A stretch of 64,000 bases of DNA, taken from assembly GCF_002930105.1 (NCBI RefSeq), contig NZ_PJRN01000006.1, forward strand, positions 186,001 through 250,000, written 5' to 3'. The notes below the pieces were generated by a model. That model searched no databases. It was not told the DNA's origin and saw only the letters and a list, made by a program, of their open reading frames with translations. This document shows positions 18,000 to 26,679 of the stretch, in pieces. The position numbers were made by a program, and so were the translations under genes. Position 1 is the stretch's first letter. Every line of letters begins with the position of its first letter. The stretch is from Billgrantia saliphila (lineage in GTDB: Bacteria; Pseudomonadota; Gammaproteobacteria; Pseudomonadales; Halomonadaceae).

Positions 18000-18724
18000 G
18001 CCACGCTCCCTTCGTCATCGCGCAGCACCGCCTCCAGCGCCACCTCGACCATCTCGTTGAAGCTGCGCTCGCGGGCTTCGCTGGGCAGCGATTCACCCTT
18101 GAGAATATGGTCCGACACGGTGCAGATGGTCATTGCCCGACCGCCGAACTCCGCCGCCACGCCGTAGAGCCCTGCCGCTTCCATTTCCACACCGACGATG
18201 CCGTAGCGCTTCATCAGGGTGAACAGCTCGGCCTGGGGGTTGTAGAACAGATCCGCCGAGAACAGGTTACCCACTTTGACCGCCACGCCCTGGGCCGCGG
18301 CGGCGTCCACCGCATGGCGGGTCAGCTCGAAGTCGGCAATGGCAGCGAGGTCGTGGCCCATGAAGCGAGTGCGATTGACCGCCGAGTCGGTGCTCGCGCC
18401 CAGGCCGATCACTACGTCGCGCACCGCCACGTCATCGCGCACCGCGCCGCAGGAGCCGACCCGGATCAGGCGCTTCACGCCATAGTCGGTGATCAGTTCC
18501 TTGGCGTAGATGGAGACCGAGGGAATGCCCATGCCATGACCCATCACTGAGATCTCGCGGCCGCGGTAGCGGCCGGTGAAGCCGAGCATGTTGCGCACGT
18601 TGTTCACCTCGCGCGCCTCGTCGAGGAAGGTCTCGGCGATGTACTTGGCACGCAGCGGGTCGCCGGGCATCAGCACGGTGTCGGCGAAGATGCCGCGTTC
18701 GCCCTGGATATGGGGAGTCGCCAT
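17996..18724 (-). CDS. deoD: Purine nucleoside phosphorylase DeoD
   Basis: A 242-residue hexameric bacterial PNP. The N-terminal [32 protein letters not shown] and [15 protein letters not shown] (nucleoside pocket) plus TVSDH(I)LKGE are family signatures. It phosphorolyses purine (deoxy)nucleosides to base and (deoxy)ribose-1-phosphate. It lies between deoB and cdd in the salvage operon, 10 bp after deoB. Confidence 0.95.
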   Translation of the reverse strand: MATPHIQGERGIFADTVLMPGDPLRAKYIAETFLDEAREVNNVRNMLGFTGRYRGREISVMGHGMGIPSVSIYAKELITDYGVKRLIRVGSCGAVRDDVAVRDVVIGLGASTDSAVNRTRFMGHDLAAIADFELTRHAVDAAAAQGVAVKVGNLFSADLFYNPQAELFTLMKRYGIVGVEMEAAGLYGVAAEFGGRAMTICTVSDHILKGESLPSEARERSFNEMVEVALEAVLRDDEGSVA

Positions 18725-18734
18725 CGTAGGTCTC

Positions 18735-19985
18735 CTAGGCAGCGAGAGGGTCGGGGGGGAGAGGATCGCGAAGAAAACTCTTGCCGTCGTCCATGGGCGA
18801 AAGGCTCAGGTACGCCGCCAGGCTCTGGCCGATATCGGCGAAGGTGTCGCGAGCGCCGAGCGAGCCGGGTTCGAGCCCCGCGCCCAGCGCCAGGACCGGC
18901 ACCCGCTCACGGGTGTGGTCGCTGCCGTGCCAGGTGGGATCGCAGCCGTGGTCGGCGGTGATCACCAGCAAGTCGTCGTCACGCAGTCTGGCCAGCAGCT
19001 CGGGTACACGCGCGTCGAAGGCCTCCAGCGCGGCGGCATAACCGGCCACGTCGCGGCGGTGGCCGTAGAGAGTGTCGAAGTCGACGAAGTTGGTCATCAC
19101 CAGCGAGCGCTCGTCGGCCTCGTCCAGCGCGGCCAGGGTGGCATCCATCAGCGCTTCGTGGCCGCTGGCCTTGACCGTGCGCGTCACGCCGCAGTGGGCG
19201 TAGATGTCGGCGATCTTGCCGATGGCGATCACCTCGCCGCCGTCACCCTCGAGCTTCTGCAGCACCGTGGGCGCGGGCGGCTCGACGCTGTAGTCACGCC
19301 GATTGGCGGTACGGGCGAAGTCATCGGTGCTACGGCCGATGAAGGGCCGTGCGATCACCCGGCCGATGTTGTAGGGCTCGAGCAGCCGACGCGCGGTCTC
19401 GCACAGGGCGTAGAGCCGCTCCAGGCCGAAGACCTCTTCGTGGGCGGCGATCTGGAACACCGAATCGCCTGAGGTGTAGACGATGGGCTTGCCGCTCGCC
19501 ACGTGCTCCTCGCCGAGCCGGGCGATGATCTCGGTGCCCGAGGCGTGGCAGTTGCCCAGCACGCCGGGCAGCCCGGCCTCGCGCTCGAGCGCCTGGAGCA
19601 GCTCCGGCGGGAAGCTGTCCTCGAGGTCGAAGAAGTAGCCCCAGTCGAAGCGCACCGGCACGCCGGCAATCTCCCAATGACCGGAGGGGGTGTCCTTGCC
19701 CGAGGAGATCTCCCGGGCATGGCCGTAGGCGCCGATCACCTCGCTGGGCGGCGTGATTCCCTCGGCCCAGGCACCGCTGCTCTCGCGATGGGCGTGGAAC
19801 AGCCCCAGCCGGGCCAAATTGGGCAGCACGAGCGGGCCCTGGCGTTCAGCTCCGTCGCACTGCCCGCGGGCGCAGGCGGCGGCGATATGGCCCAAGGTGT
19901 CGGCTCCGGCGTCGCCGAAGTCCACCGCATCCGGCGCGCCACCGATGCCGAAGGAGTCGAGTACCAGCACGATTGCACGGGTCAT
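18735..19985 (-). CDS. deoB: Phosphopentomutase DeoB
   Basis: A 416-residue phosphopentomutase of the alkaline phosphatase superfamily. [14 protein letters not shown] contributes metal ligands, [14 protein letters not shown] surrounds the phosphothreonine, and [18 protein letters not shown] carries the second metal site. It converts (deoxy)ribose-1-phosphate to the 5-phosphate, feeding deoC. ATGA overlap with deoA upstream shows translational coupling. Confidence 0.95.
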   Translation of the reverse strand: MTRAIVLVLDSFGIGGAPDAVDFGDAGADTLGHIAAACARGQCDGAERQGPLVLPNLARLGLFHAHRESSGAWAEGITPPSEVIGAYGHAREISSGKDTPSGHWEIAGVPVRFDWGYFFDLEDSFPPELLQALEREAGLPGVLGNCHASGTEIIARLGEEHVASGKPIVYTSGDSVFQIAAHEEVFGLERLYALCETARRLLEPYNIGRVIARPFIGRSTDDFARTANRRDYSVEPPAPTVLQKLEGDGGEVIAIGKIADIYAHCGVTRTVKASGHEALMDATLAALDEADERSLVMTNFVDFDTLYGHRRDVAGYAAALEAFDARVPELLARLRDDDLLVITADHGCDPTWHGSDHTRERVPVLALGAGLEPGSLGARDTFADIGQSLAAYLSLSPMDDGKSFLRDPLPPDPLAA

Positions 19986-21343
19986 GGCGCCTCCCGACGA
20001 ATCACGTCCTGAATGAGTGTAGGCAGTGTGACGTCGCCAGCGGCGACGTCGTTCACTTCGATGGCCGCCCGCAGCTGGCTGGCGGCACGCTCGGCATCGT
20101 CCTCGCTTGCCGCATACACCCAGGCCAGCGGGCGCTCGCCGCCCACCGCCTCGCCGAGGGCGGCGATGCCGGTCAGACCGACGGCGGGATCGATGGCATC
20201 GTGCGGCGCCCGGCGCCCGCCGCCCAGCTCCACCACGGCCAGGCCCAGCGCACGCGTGTGCATGCGTGTGACGCGGCCTGCCCGCGCGGCATACACGGGA
20301 CGAACGACGGGTGCCTGGGGCAGATAATGATCGTAGCGCTCGAGCAGGTCGGCCGGGCCACCCAGGCCCGCCACCATGCGCGCGAAGCGCTCGGCGGCGG
20401 CGCCCGAGGCGAGCCGCTCATCGAGCAGGGACAGGGCTGCATCGCGCCTGTCTGCCAGCTTGCCGGCCAGCAGCAGCTCGGCGGCTAGTTCGCGGGTCAC
20501 TTCGAGCAGGCGGCCCCCCCGCTTCTCACCGGTCAGCAGGGCAATCGCCTCGCGCACCTCGACGGCATTGCCGGCGCAGGGCGCCAGTGGCTGGCTCATG
20601 TCGGTGAGCAGTGCAGTAGTCGGCGTACCGGCCCGGCTCGCCACGTCGGCAATGGTAGTGGCCAGCTCGAATGACGCCTCATGGGTGGGCATGAAGGCGC
20701 CGCTGCCGGTCTTGACGTCCATCACCAGGGCGTCGAGGCCACAGGCGAGCTTCTTGCCCAGTATCGAGCTGACGATCAGCGGCAGCGACTCCACCGTGGC
20801 GGTGACGTCGCGGATGGCGTAGAGCCGCCGGTCGGCCGGCGCCAGCTCGGCAGTCTGGCCGACGATAGCTACGCCCGACTCACGCACCAAGGTGCGAAAG
20901 CGCTCCCGCGAGGGCGCAATGTCATAGCCGGGAATCGCTTCGAGCTTGTCCAGAGTGCCGCCGGTGTGGCCCAGGCCGCGACCGGAGACCATCGGCACAA
21001 AACCGCCGCAGGCGGCGATCCACGGCCCCAGCACCAGCGAAACGAGATCGCCGACGCCGCCGGTGGAGTGCTTGTCGAGTACCGGCCCCGGCAGGCCCGG
21101 ATCCAGGCCAGAGCCATGCCACGCCAGTACCTCGCCGGAGTCGCGCACGGCCTCGGTCAATGCCACCGTTTCGGCGGCATCCATGCCATTGAGATACACC
21201 GCCATGGCCAGCGCCCCGACCTGAGCGTCGGAGAGGCTGCCATCGGCGATGCCGGCCACCAGTTCGCGGATCGCCTCGGGCGAGAGCGCCTCGCCGTCGC
21301 GCTTGGCGCGGATCCGCTCCTGGGGCAGTGTCTGCGAGCGCAT
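19982..21343 (-). CDS. deoA: Thymidine phosphorylase DeoA
   Basis: A 453-residue thymidine phosphorylase. [27 protein letters not shown] (phosphate binding) and [22 protein letters not shown] are the family signatures. The ATG at 21343 shares its A with the deoC stop (TGATG). It splits thymidine and deoxyuridine to base and deoxyribose-1-phosphate, which deoB and deoC then carry to central metabolism. Confidence 0.95.
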   Translation of the reverse strand: MRSQTLPQERIRAKRDGEALSPEAIRELVAGIADGSLSDAQVGALAMAVYLNGMDAAETVALTEAVRDSGEVLAWHGSGLDPGLPGPVLDKHSTGGVGDLVSLVLGPWIAACGGFVPMVSGRGLGHTGGTLDKLEAIPGYDIAPSRERFRTLVRESGVAIVGQTAELAPADRRLYAIRDVTATVESLPLIVSSILGKKLACGLDALVMDVKTGSGAFMPTHEASFELATTIADVASRAGTPTTALLTDMSQPLAPCAGNAVEVREAIALLTGEKRGGRLLEVTRELAAELLLAGKLADRRDAALSLLDERLASGAAAERFARMVAGLGGPADLLERYDHYLPQAPVVRPVYAARAGRVTRMHTRALGLAVVELGGGRRAPHDAIDPAVGLTGIAALGEAVGGERPLAWVYAASEDDAERAASQLRAAIEVNDVAAGDVTLPTLIQDVIRREAP

Positions 21344-22116
21344 CAATAGCCCCCCGCTGGACCTTTATTTTCCTCGACGCCGAGGATCTCGAGCAGGCTA
21401 CCGAGCAGCCCCGAGGCGCCGAAGCGAAAGTGCCGTGGAGTCACCCACTCGGGCCCCATCACCTGCTCGGCGAGCTGCAGGTAGGCGGCAGCGTCCTCGG
21501 TGGTGCGCACGCCGCCGGCGGCCTTGAAGCCCACGTCGCGACCGCTCGCCTTGATCTCGGTGAGCAGGATCTTGGCGGCCTCCAGCGTGGCGTTGACCTT
21601 CACCTTGCCGGTGGAGGTCTTGAGGAAATCGGCGCCGCCATCGATGGCAAGCATGCCGGCACGAGCGATCAGTCCCGCCTGCTTGAGCTCGCCGGTTTCC
21701 AGAATGACTTTGAGCACGGCGTCGCCGCACTCGCGCTTGCAGGCGGCGACCAGCTCACGGCCGACCTCGGCATCGCCCGCCATCAGCGCACGGTAGGGGA
21801 AGACCACGTCGACTTCGTCGGCCCCCGCGGCGACGGCCGCGCGGGTCTCGGCCGCGGCGCGTTCGATAGTGGCTTCGCCATGGGGAAAGTTGGTCACCGT
21901 GGCCACTTTCACCTGGCCGGACAGGCCCTGCTCGGTCAGCGCCTGGCGGGCGGTTTCGATGAAGGCCGGGTAGATGCACACCGCCGCCGGATGACCCGCA
22001 GACGTATTGGCACGGGCACACAGTTCACGAATGACGGCGTCGCTGTCGTCGTCGTTGAGGCTGGTGAGGTCCATCAGCGCCAGGGCCTGGCGCGCGGCCT
22101 GTTGCAGTTCGGTCAT
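21343..22116 (-). CDS. deoC: Deoxyribose-phosphate aldolase DeoC
   Basis: A 257-residue class I aldolase. KTSTGK near 200 holds the Schiff-base Lys and KAAGGVRT the second essential Lys; VKVATVTNFPHG and EVDVVFPYRALM are further DeoC motifs. It cleaves deoxyribose-5-phosphate to acetaldehyde and glyceraldehyde-3-phosphate. It follows the nucleoside transporter gene by 39 bp and is coupled to deoA. Confidence 0.95.
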   Translation of the reverse strand: MTELQQAARQALALMDLTSLNDDDSDAVIRELCARANTSAGHPAAVCIYPAFIETARQALTEQGLSGQVKVATVTNFPHGEATIERAAAETRAAVAAGADEVDVVFPYRALMAGDAEVGRELVAACKRECGDAVLKVILETGELKQAGLIARAGMLAIDGGADFLKTSTGKVKVNATLEAAKILLTEIKASGRDVGFKAAGGVRTTEDAAAYLQLAEQVMGPEWVTPRHFRFGASGLLGSLLEILGVEENKGPAGGY

Positions 22117-22155
22117 GACGTTACCTGTCGAAGCAAGAGCGTGTCGCGGCGGTCA

Positions 22156-23427
22156 TCAGATCACCCCGCCCAGGGCGAGGAAGAAACCGGCAATGGCCGC
22201 CGACATCAGGTTGGAGAGGGTACCTGCCAGCACCGCCTTGACGCCGAAGCGGGCGATGTCGTGACGCCGGCTCGGGGCGATGCTGCCCAGGCCGCCGAGC
22301 AGGATGGCGATCGACGAGAGATTGGCGAAACCGCACAGGGCGAAGGAGAGGATCGCCACGGTGTGGCCGCTCATGGCCTGGCCGGTATTGACCACCATCG
22401 ACGTGCCTTCGATGTAGGGCGACAGGTTGATGAAGGCAACGAACTCGTTGACCACCAGCTTCTGGCCGATGAAGGAGCCGGCCAGCGTCGCCTCCTCCCA
22501 GGGCACGCCGAGGACGAAGGCGAGCGGCGCGAACAGCCAGCCCAGTATCAGCTCCAGGCTCAGTTCCTCGACGCCGATCCAGCCGCCCACGCCGCCGAGC
22601 ATGCCGTTGATCAGGGCGATCAGGCCGATGAAGGCGAGCAGCATGGCGCCGACGTTGGCCGCCAGGCGCAGCCCCGAAGTGGCGCCGGTCGCCGCCGCAT
22701 CGAGGATATTGACCGGTTTGTCCTCCTCCTCGATGACTTGGTTGGCCTCCTCGGTATCGTCCACCGGCTCCTGCGTCTCCGGCATGATCAGCTTGGCGAA
22801 CAGCAGCCCGCCGGGGGCGGCCATGAACGAGGCCGCCACCAGATACTCCATGGGGATGCCCAGCGCCGCGTAGCCGGCCAGCACCGAGCCGGCCACCGAG
22901 GCCAGCCCGCCGCACATCACCGCAAACAGCTGCGAGGGGGTCATGCGGGCAATGAAGGGGCGCACCACCAGCGGTGCTTCGGTCTGGCCGACGAAGATGT
23001 TGGCGGTGGCCGAGAGCGACTCGGTGCGCGAGGTGCCCAGCGCCTTCTGCAGCGCCCCGCCAAGGATGCGGATCACCCACTGCATGATGCCGATGTAGTA
23101 GAGCACGGCGATCAGCGAGGAAAAGAAGATGATCACCGGCAATACCTTGATGGCGAAGACGAAGCCGATGTTCTCGACGTCGGCCAGGCCACCGAAGAGA
23201 AAGTCGATGCCGTCGTTGGCATAGAGCACCACCTGGCTGACCCCGGCGGAGATGGTCTGCAGCACCGCCTGTCCGAAAGGCACGTAGAGCACGAAGGCGC
23301 CGATGCCGGCCTGGATGGCGAAGGCGCCGCCCACGGTTCGCAAGCGGATATCGCGCCGGTTGGAGGAAAAGACGAGGGCGATGGCGATCAGCGTCGTCAT
23401 GCCGACCAGGCTCATGATGGCGGTCAT
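22156..23427 (-). CDS. Concentrative nucleoside transporter (CNT/NupC family)
   Basis: A 423-residue membrane protein, start at ATG 23427 ([20 protein letters not shown]). About ten hydrophobic segments. [13 protein letters not shown] and NEFVAFINL are the CNT nucleoside- and cation-binding motifs. It imports nucleosides with H+ or Na+. First gene of the transporter-deoCABD-cdd operon, which gives it an obvious role: bring nucleosides in for breakdown. A DeoR-type operator lies 85 bp upstream. Confidence 0.9.
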   Translation of the reverse strand: MTAIMSLVGMTTLIAIALVFSSNRRDIRLRTVGGAFAIQAGIGAFVLYVPFGQAVLQTISAGVSQVVLYANDGIDFLFGGLADVENIGFVFAIKVLPVIIFFSSLIAVLYYIGIMQWVIRILGGALQKALGTSRTESLSATANIFVGQTEAPLVVRPFIARMTPSQLFAVMCGGLASVAGSVLAGYAALGIPMEYLVAASFMAAPGGLLFAKLIMPETQEPVDDTEEANQVIEEEDKPVNILDAAATGATSGLRLAANVGAMLLAFIGLIALINGMLGGVGGWIGVEELSLELILGWLFAPLAFVLGVPWEEATLAGSFIGQKLVVNEFVAFINLSPYIEGTSMVVNTGQAMSGHTVAILSFALCGFANLSSIAILLGGLGSIAPSRRHDIARFGVKAVLAGTLSNLMSAAIAGFFLALGGVI

Positions 23428-23512
23428 GGGAAGGTCCTTCCATTCGTGCTGGTTGACCCGCCGCACGGGCCGCACCTGGTTATAGTAGGAAGCGCACGGA
23501 GGTCGCGCGAAA

Positions 23513-23528
23513 TGTTAAATCTATAACA
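23513..23528 (-). promoter_or_regulatory. DeoR-type operator upstream of the nucleoside operon
   Basis: TGTTAAATCTATAACA has the same TGTTA-N6-TAACA arms as the E. coli deo operator (TGTTAGAATTCTAACA), and the symmetry extends one base outward on each side. It precedes the transporter gene, and a deoR gene lies 1.4 kb away, so repression relieved by deoxyribose-5-phosphate is expected. Confidence 0.75.
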
Positions 23529-23663
23529 TCAGATGTGATAACTCCAACACGAATCTCCCAACTTCCAACGCTGCGAAGCCGCCATACGGTGCATGACGGC
23601 TTCGTCGGTGCGCTCATGGAGAAGGCGTGCCGACAGGCAACTGCACCACTCCAGGCGGAGATC

Positions 23664-24572
23664 TTACTTCGAACGGCCCAGCAAACGCCGGGACCAGGCT
23701 TGCGGCAAAGCCAGGCGCAACAGCGGCGGCCACAGCTCCGACGTCATGCCCGATAGCCGCAGCGCCGCGAGAGTGGGACGCACGGAGTGCCCTCGCCGCT
23801 TGTTCTCCATGCCCCAGTCGAGCAGCTTGCGATTCACGGCCGCGAGAAGCTGACGCCTCTCGCGACGGGAAAGTCGCTGTCGATACGGGTCGAGAAGATC
23901 CTGGGCCGGGTGAGGTGGCAGGACGTCACCGTTGCCCGGGCCACCCTCGGCTTCCTGCCACAGGCTGGTCACGGTATCGTCGTAGTGGATCGCTTCGAGT
24001 TCGCAGAGCGCCTTGAGCCAGAAATAGTCTTCACCCCCGTACGGATAGCGCTCGGGAAAGCCCTCCAGATCCAGGAAGCGCCGGCGACGCAGGCACGCGG
24101 CATGGGGGTGGATGAAGTCTGCATGAGCATAGGCCGTCAGCGCGCTCAGTCGGCTCAGGACGCCTTGCGGAAGCGGTGCCACCTTGACCAGCCCTCGCTG
24201 ACCGCTTATGCACTGATAGGCGTTGATGAACAGCTCGATGTCGGGATGCCGGGCTATGGCCTCGGCCATGCGTGAAAGGTGGTCGAAGAGCAGCAGATCC
24301 CGAGCGTTGAAGAACATCAGCCACTCCCCCGCGGCACGCTGCGCCCCGCCATTGCATGCCGCAAGAGCGCCCTCGCCGTGCCTGGCTTGCAACAGTTGCA
24401 GCCGCCCCGCGCGCTCATGATGGTGAAGGAGTTCCAGGGAGCCATCCGTTGACCCCTCGTCGACCGCGATCACCTCATACCCCTTGAACACTTGGCGGAA
24501 CAGGGACGGGAGTGACGTTTTCAGGTTTTGCGCTTCGTTATAGACGGGTATCACTACCGATATCAAAGGCAT
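23664..24572 (-). CDS. Family 2 glycosyltransferase (GT-A fold)
   Basis: A 302-residue glycosyltransferase beginning PLISVVIPVYNEAQNLKTSL. VDEGSTDGSLEL is the nucleotide-binding motif, with Glu where Asp is usual; WLMFFNARD stands for the DxD region with Asn-Ala-Arg-Asp. YGGEDYFWLKAL near 195 is the ED/acceptor motif. No membrane segments. It probably adds a sugar to a surface polysaccharide. It sits alone inside the deo region and is unrelated to nucleoside use. Confidence 0.8.
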   Translation of the reverse strand: MPLISVVIPVYNEAQNLKTSLPSLFRQVFKGYEVIAVDEGSTDGSLELLHHHERAGRLQLLQARHGEGALAACNGGAQRAAGEWLMFFNARDLLLFDHLSRMAEAIARHPDIELFINAYQCISGQRGLVKVAPLPQGVLSRLSALTAYAHADFIHPHAACLRRRRFLDLEGFPERYPYGGEDYFWLKALCELEAIHYDDTVTSLWQEAEGGPGNGDVLPPHPAQDLLDPYRQRLSRRERRQLLAAVNRKLLDWGMENKRRGHSVRPTLAALRLSGMTSELWPPLLRLALPQAWSRRLLGRSK

Positions 24573-24903
24573 ACCAAATCATTCCCTGCTCCAGCAGACG
24601 TCAATTCGGCAAAGGACGTTCAGGGTACATTGGGTGGGTTGACGTGCTGGCTGATTTTGCCGTCAGCGCCGTGCTGAAAATCGACTAGCAAGAAGCGCTG
24701 AAGAAAAAAGCCGACTCGGCCTCCGGCGAGAATGAGCGTTCTCAGTCGAGGACCGGCTCGAGGCCGCCCGATCCGCTGCAGGTCGCACGGCGCTACGCCC
24801 GGGCGACGAATCGCCTTTCGGTCGGAGTGGAAAAACGGCGTCGGCTGGCTCAGCATAGGGCAGCCAAAGCGACCTTCGAGGACGATACCTTGGGAAACCG
24901 GAC
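24573..24903. other. Intergenic region before deoR
   Basis: About 330 bp between the divergent glycosyltransferase and deoR genes. Open frames here show no protein character that I recognise. It should hold the promoters of both genes; I see no convincing -35/-10 pair or TGTTA-N6-TAACA operator. Confidence 0.4.
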
Positions 24904-25659
24904 ATGAGGAGCCGCAGCGCCCTGCGCCTGGCCCGGCTGCAGCATGCACTGGCCGGAGGCGGCACCTTGCACCTCAGCGAGGCGGCACGCCTCTGCGGCG
25001 TTTCGGAGATGACGATTCGCCGCGACGTGGCCGCCAGCGACGGCGCGCTGATCTTCCTCGGCGGACGGCTGGTAATGGCCGACAACCCGCATTACGCCCC
25101 GGTCTATGACGTCGACGAGCAGCAGGCCAGCCACTTCTCGGCCAAGCGTCGCCTGTGCGAGCGCGCCGCCGGCTTCATCGAGGATGGCGACACTCTGTTC
25201 ATCGACTGCGGCACTACCCTGCTGCCCCTGGTCGGCCTGCTCGCGGAGTACCGCGAGCTCACCGTGGCGACCTATGCCCTCAACGTGGCCAACGCCGTAA
25301 GCCGGTTGCCTGACGTGCGCCTGGTACTTCTCGGTGGGCTCTATTACCCCGCCTCGCAGTCCTTCGGCAGCGACGACATGGCCAGCTCAATCCGCCGCCT
25401 GGGCATCAACCGCGCCTTCCTCTCCGCCGCCGGCGTGCATGCCGAGCGCGGCGTAAGCTGTTTCCATTTCCACGAGGTGGCACCCAAGCAGGCCGCCATC
25501 GCCTGCGCCGCGCAGCGCCTGCTGGTGATCGACGAGAGCAAGATCGGACAGATCCGGCCCGCCTACTTCGCCCGGCTGGACGACTTCGACGTGGTGATCA
25601 CCGACGGCGACAAGGGGCTGTCGACAGAGAGCGGCGGACCCAAGATCGTCGCCGCTTGA
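24904..25659 (+). CDS. deoR: DeoR-family repressor of the nucleoside operon
   Basis: A 251-residue DeoR-family regulator. The helix-turn-helix is at about residues 18-45 (LHLSEAARLCGVSEMTIRRDV). The sugar-phosphate sensor follows, with IDCGTTLLPL, VLLGGLYYPASQSF and VIDESKIGQ. The overall pattern fits true DeoR, whose ligand is deoxyribose-5-phosphate. Location beside the deo operon and the DeoR-like site at 23513 support the name. Confidence 0.85.
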   Translation: MRSRSALRLARLQHALAGGGTLHLSEAARLCGVSEMTIRRDVAASDGALIFLGGRLVMADNPHYAPVYDVDEQQASHFSAKRRLCERAAGFIEDGDTLFIDCGTTLLPLVGLLAEYRELTVATYALNVANAVSRLPDVRLVLLGGLYYPASQSFGSDDMASSIRRLGINRAFLSAAGVHAERGVSCFHFHEVAPKQAAIACAAQRLLVIDESKIGQIRPAYFARLDDFDVVITDGDKGLSTESGGPKIVAA

Positions 25660-25676
25660 CCGCCACCCAGACGCAC

Positions 25677-25701
25677 CGAAGCCGGGCAATGCCCGGCTTC
25701 G
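25677..25701. terminator. Bidirectional hairpin between deoR and nrdJb
   Basis: CGAAGCCGGGCA is followed directly by its near-complement TGCCCGGCTTCG, forming an 11-bp GC-rich stem. It lies between convergent genes, 18 bp after deoR. There is no clear T-tract on either side, so it may be a weak terminator or RNA-stabilising hairpin. Confidence 0.55.
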
Positions 25702-25732
25702 TGGGGTAGAGTCTGGCCGAGCGCAGCCAATT

Positions 25733-26491
25733 TTAGCCGCACTTGGACCAACCGCATCCTGCGTAACAGGTCGGACACCCGTCCATCATGATCAGCTCGC
25801 CGCGACACTCGGGGCAGTGACCCACCACCGTGGGGCCATCGCCCTTGTCCGTCTCTGACGCTTGGACTTGGGCCTGCTGCTCGGCCTGGGCCTCCTCCTC
25901 GAGGGTGGGTGGCTGCCAGGGATGGCCATGCGCTAGGCGATGGGCGTAGCGGCTGACCAGGTCCTCCACCGGCACCTGGTTCCCGTCCTGGTCGAGGAAG
26001 CCGCGGCGATAGAGGATCTGCTGGATCGACCAGGCGATGGCGGCAACCTCGGAGTCGTGGAACATCGGCTTGCCCCAGCGGTTCATGCCGCAGCGCACCA
26101 GGCCCTTGTCCCAGGCCACCTTGCGCAGGTCGGCCACCGCCTGGGTGACGTAGCCGCCGCGAGCGGCCAGCGACAGGCTGCGCATGGTGGCGGTGATCCA
26201 CTGGTGCTCGCTGGAGAGCTGGCCGGAGGGGAAGAAGAACTCCACCGGACGCTCGATCACCACGCGCTTGCCGTCGAGTACGCCCTCCACCGGCATGAAC
26301 GAGACCAGCAGGTAGACCTTCTTGCGGCCCTCGGCGCCGACGTAGGAGATCTTCTCGGACACGGCCTCGAGGGTACCCTCGGGGCGCGAGGGAATGCGCA
26401 CCGTGAGCGGGTTTTCGTCGGCCAGCGGCGGCGCTTCCACCGCCTTCTTGACGCTGTAGGAAACGATCTTGGACTTGATTTCGACGGCCAT
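25733..26491 (-). CDS. nrdJb: Class II ribonucleotide reductase, C-terminal subunit NrdJb
   Basis: A 252-residue protein corresponding to the C-terminal part of adenosylcobalamin-dependent reductases, as in the split NrdJa/NrdJb of Pseudomonas. It ends with a metal/thiol tail: CPECRGEL, DGCPTCYAGCGWSKCG, with the terminal Cys pair able to re-reduce the active site. The ATG shares its A with the stop of a 62-codon frame between nrdJa and nrdJb. Needed together with NrdJa for oxygen-independent dNTP synthesis. Confidence 0.85.
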   Translation of the reverse strand: MAVEIKSKIVSYSVKKAVEAPPLADENPLTVRIPSRPEGTLEAVSEKISYVGAEGRKKVYLLVSFMPVEGVLDGKRVVIERPVEFFFPSGQLSSEHQWITATMRSLSLAARGGYVTQAVADLRKVAWDKGLVRCGMNRWGKPMFHDSEVAAIAWSIQQILYRRGFLDQDGNQVPVEDLVSRYAHRLAHGHPWQPPTLEEEAQAEQQAQVQASETDKGDGPTVVGHCPECRGELIMMDGCPTCYAGCGWSKCG

Positions 26492-26679
26492 CAGCAGGCT
26501 CCTTGGAACTGTTGTGCGGCGCAGCTCAAGCGACGGTGACGTACGACCGTCACGAGCGAAGGCGAGGCAAGGCGCCGGCTTTTGAGGAAGCGGAGTTTAC
26601 GAGCCGTAAATGAGCATTCCGCAAAAGCCGGCAACACCGCCTCGTCGAGCGCAGTAGGTCGTGGCTTACCATTTGCCAT
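26491..26679 (-). CDS. 62-codon frame coupled to nrdJa and nrdJb (may be only a palindromic element)
   Basis: This frame starts at an ATG overlapping the last codons of nrdJa and ends TGATG with the nrdJb start, so ribosomes could pass through all three. The product is basic (RKLRFLKSRRLASP) and resembles no domain I know. It lies over a 120-bp imperfect palindrome, so the coding may be incidental. The bridge of open frame may nevertheless keep translation of nrdJb coupled. Confidence 0.35.
   Translation of the reverse strand: MANGKPRPTALDEAVLPAFAECSFTARKLRFLKSRRLASPSLVTVVRHRRLSCAAQQFQGAC
26543..26662. repeat. About 120-bp imperfect palindrome between nrdJa and nrdJb
   Basis: Arms of about 58 bases flank a GAGCC loop centred at 26603. 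Matching blocks include ACGACC with GGTCGT, GCCGGCTTTTG with CAAAAGCCGGC and TTTAC with GTAAA. It looks like a REP- or MITE-type mobile palindrome that landed between two halves of one enzyme. I see no second copy in this window. Confidence 0.6.

Noticed and set aside
22121..23443. 440-codon frame on the minus strand over the transporter gene
   Set aside because: It is the transporter gene read in the wrong frame; the product is Arg/Pro/Gly-rich, while the true frame shows CNT motifs and membrane helices.
21328..23526. 732-codon open frame on the plus strand
   Set aside because: It lies antisense to deoC and the nucleoside transporter; low-complexity composition (His, Gly, Asp, Gln) and no ribosome site.
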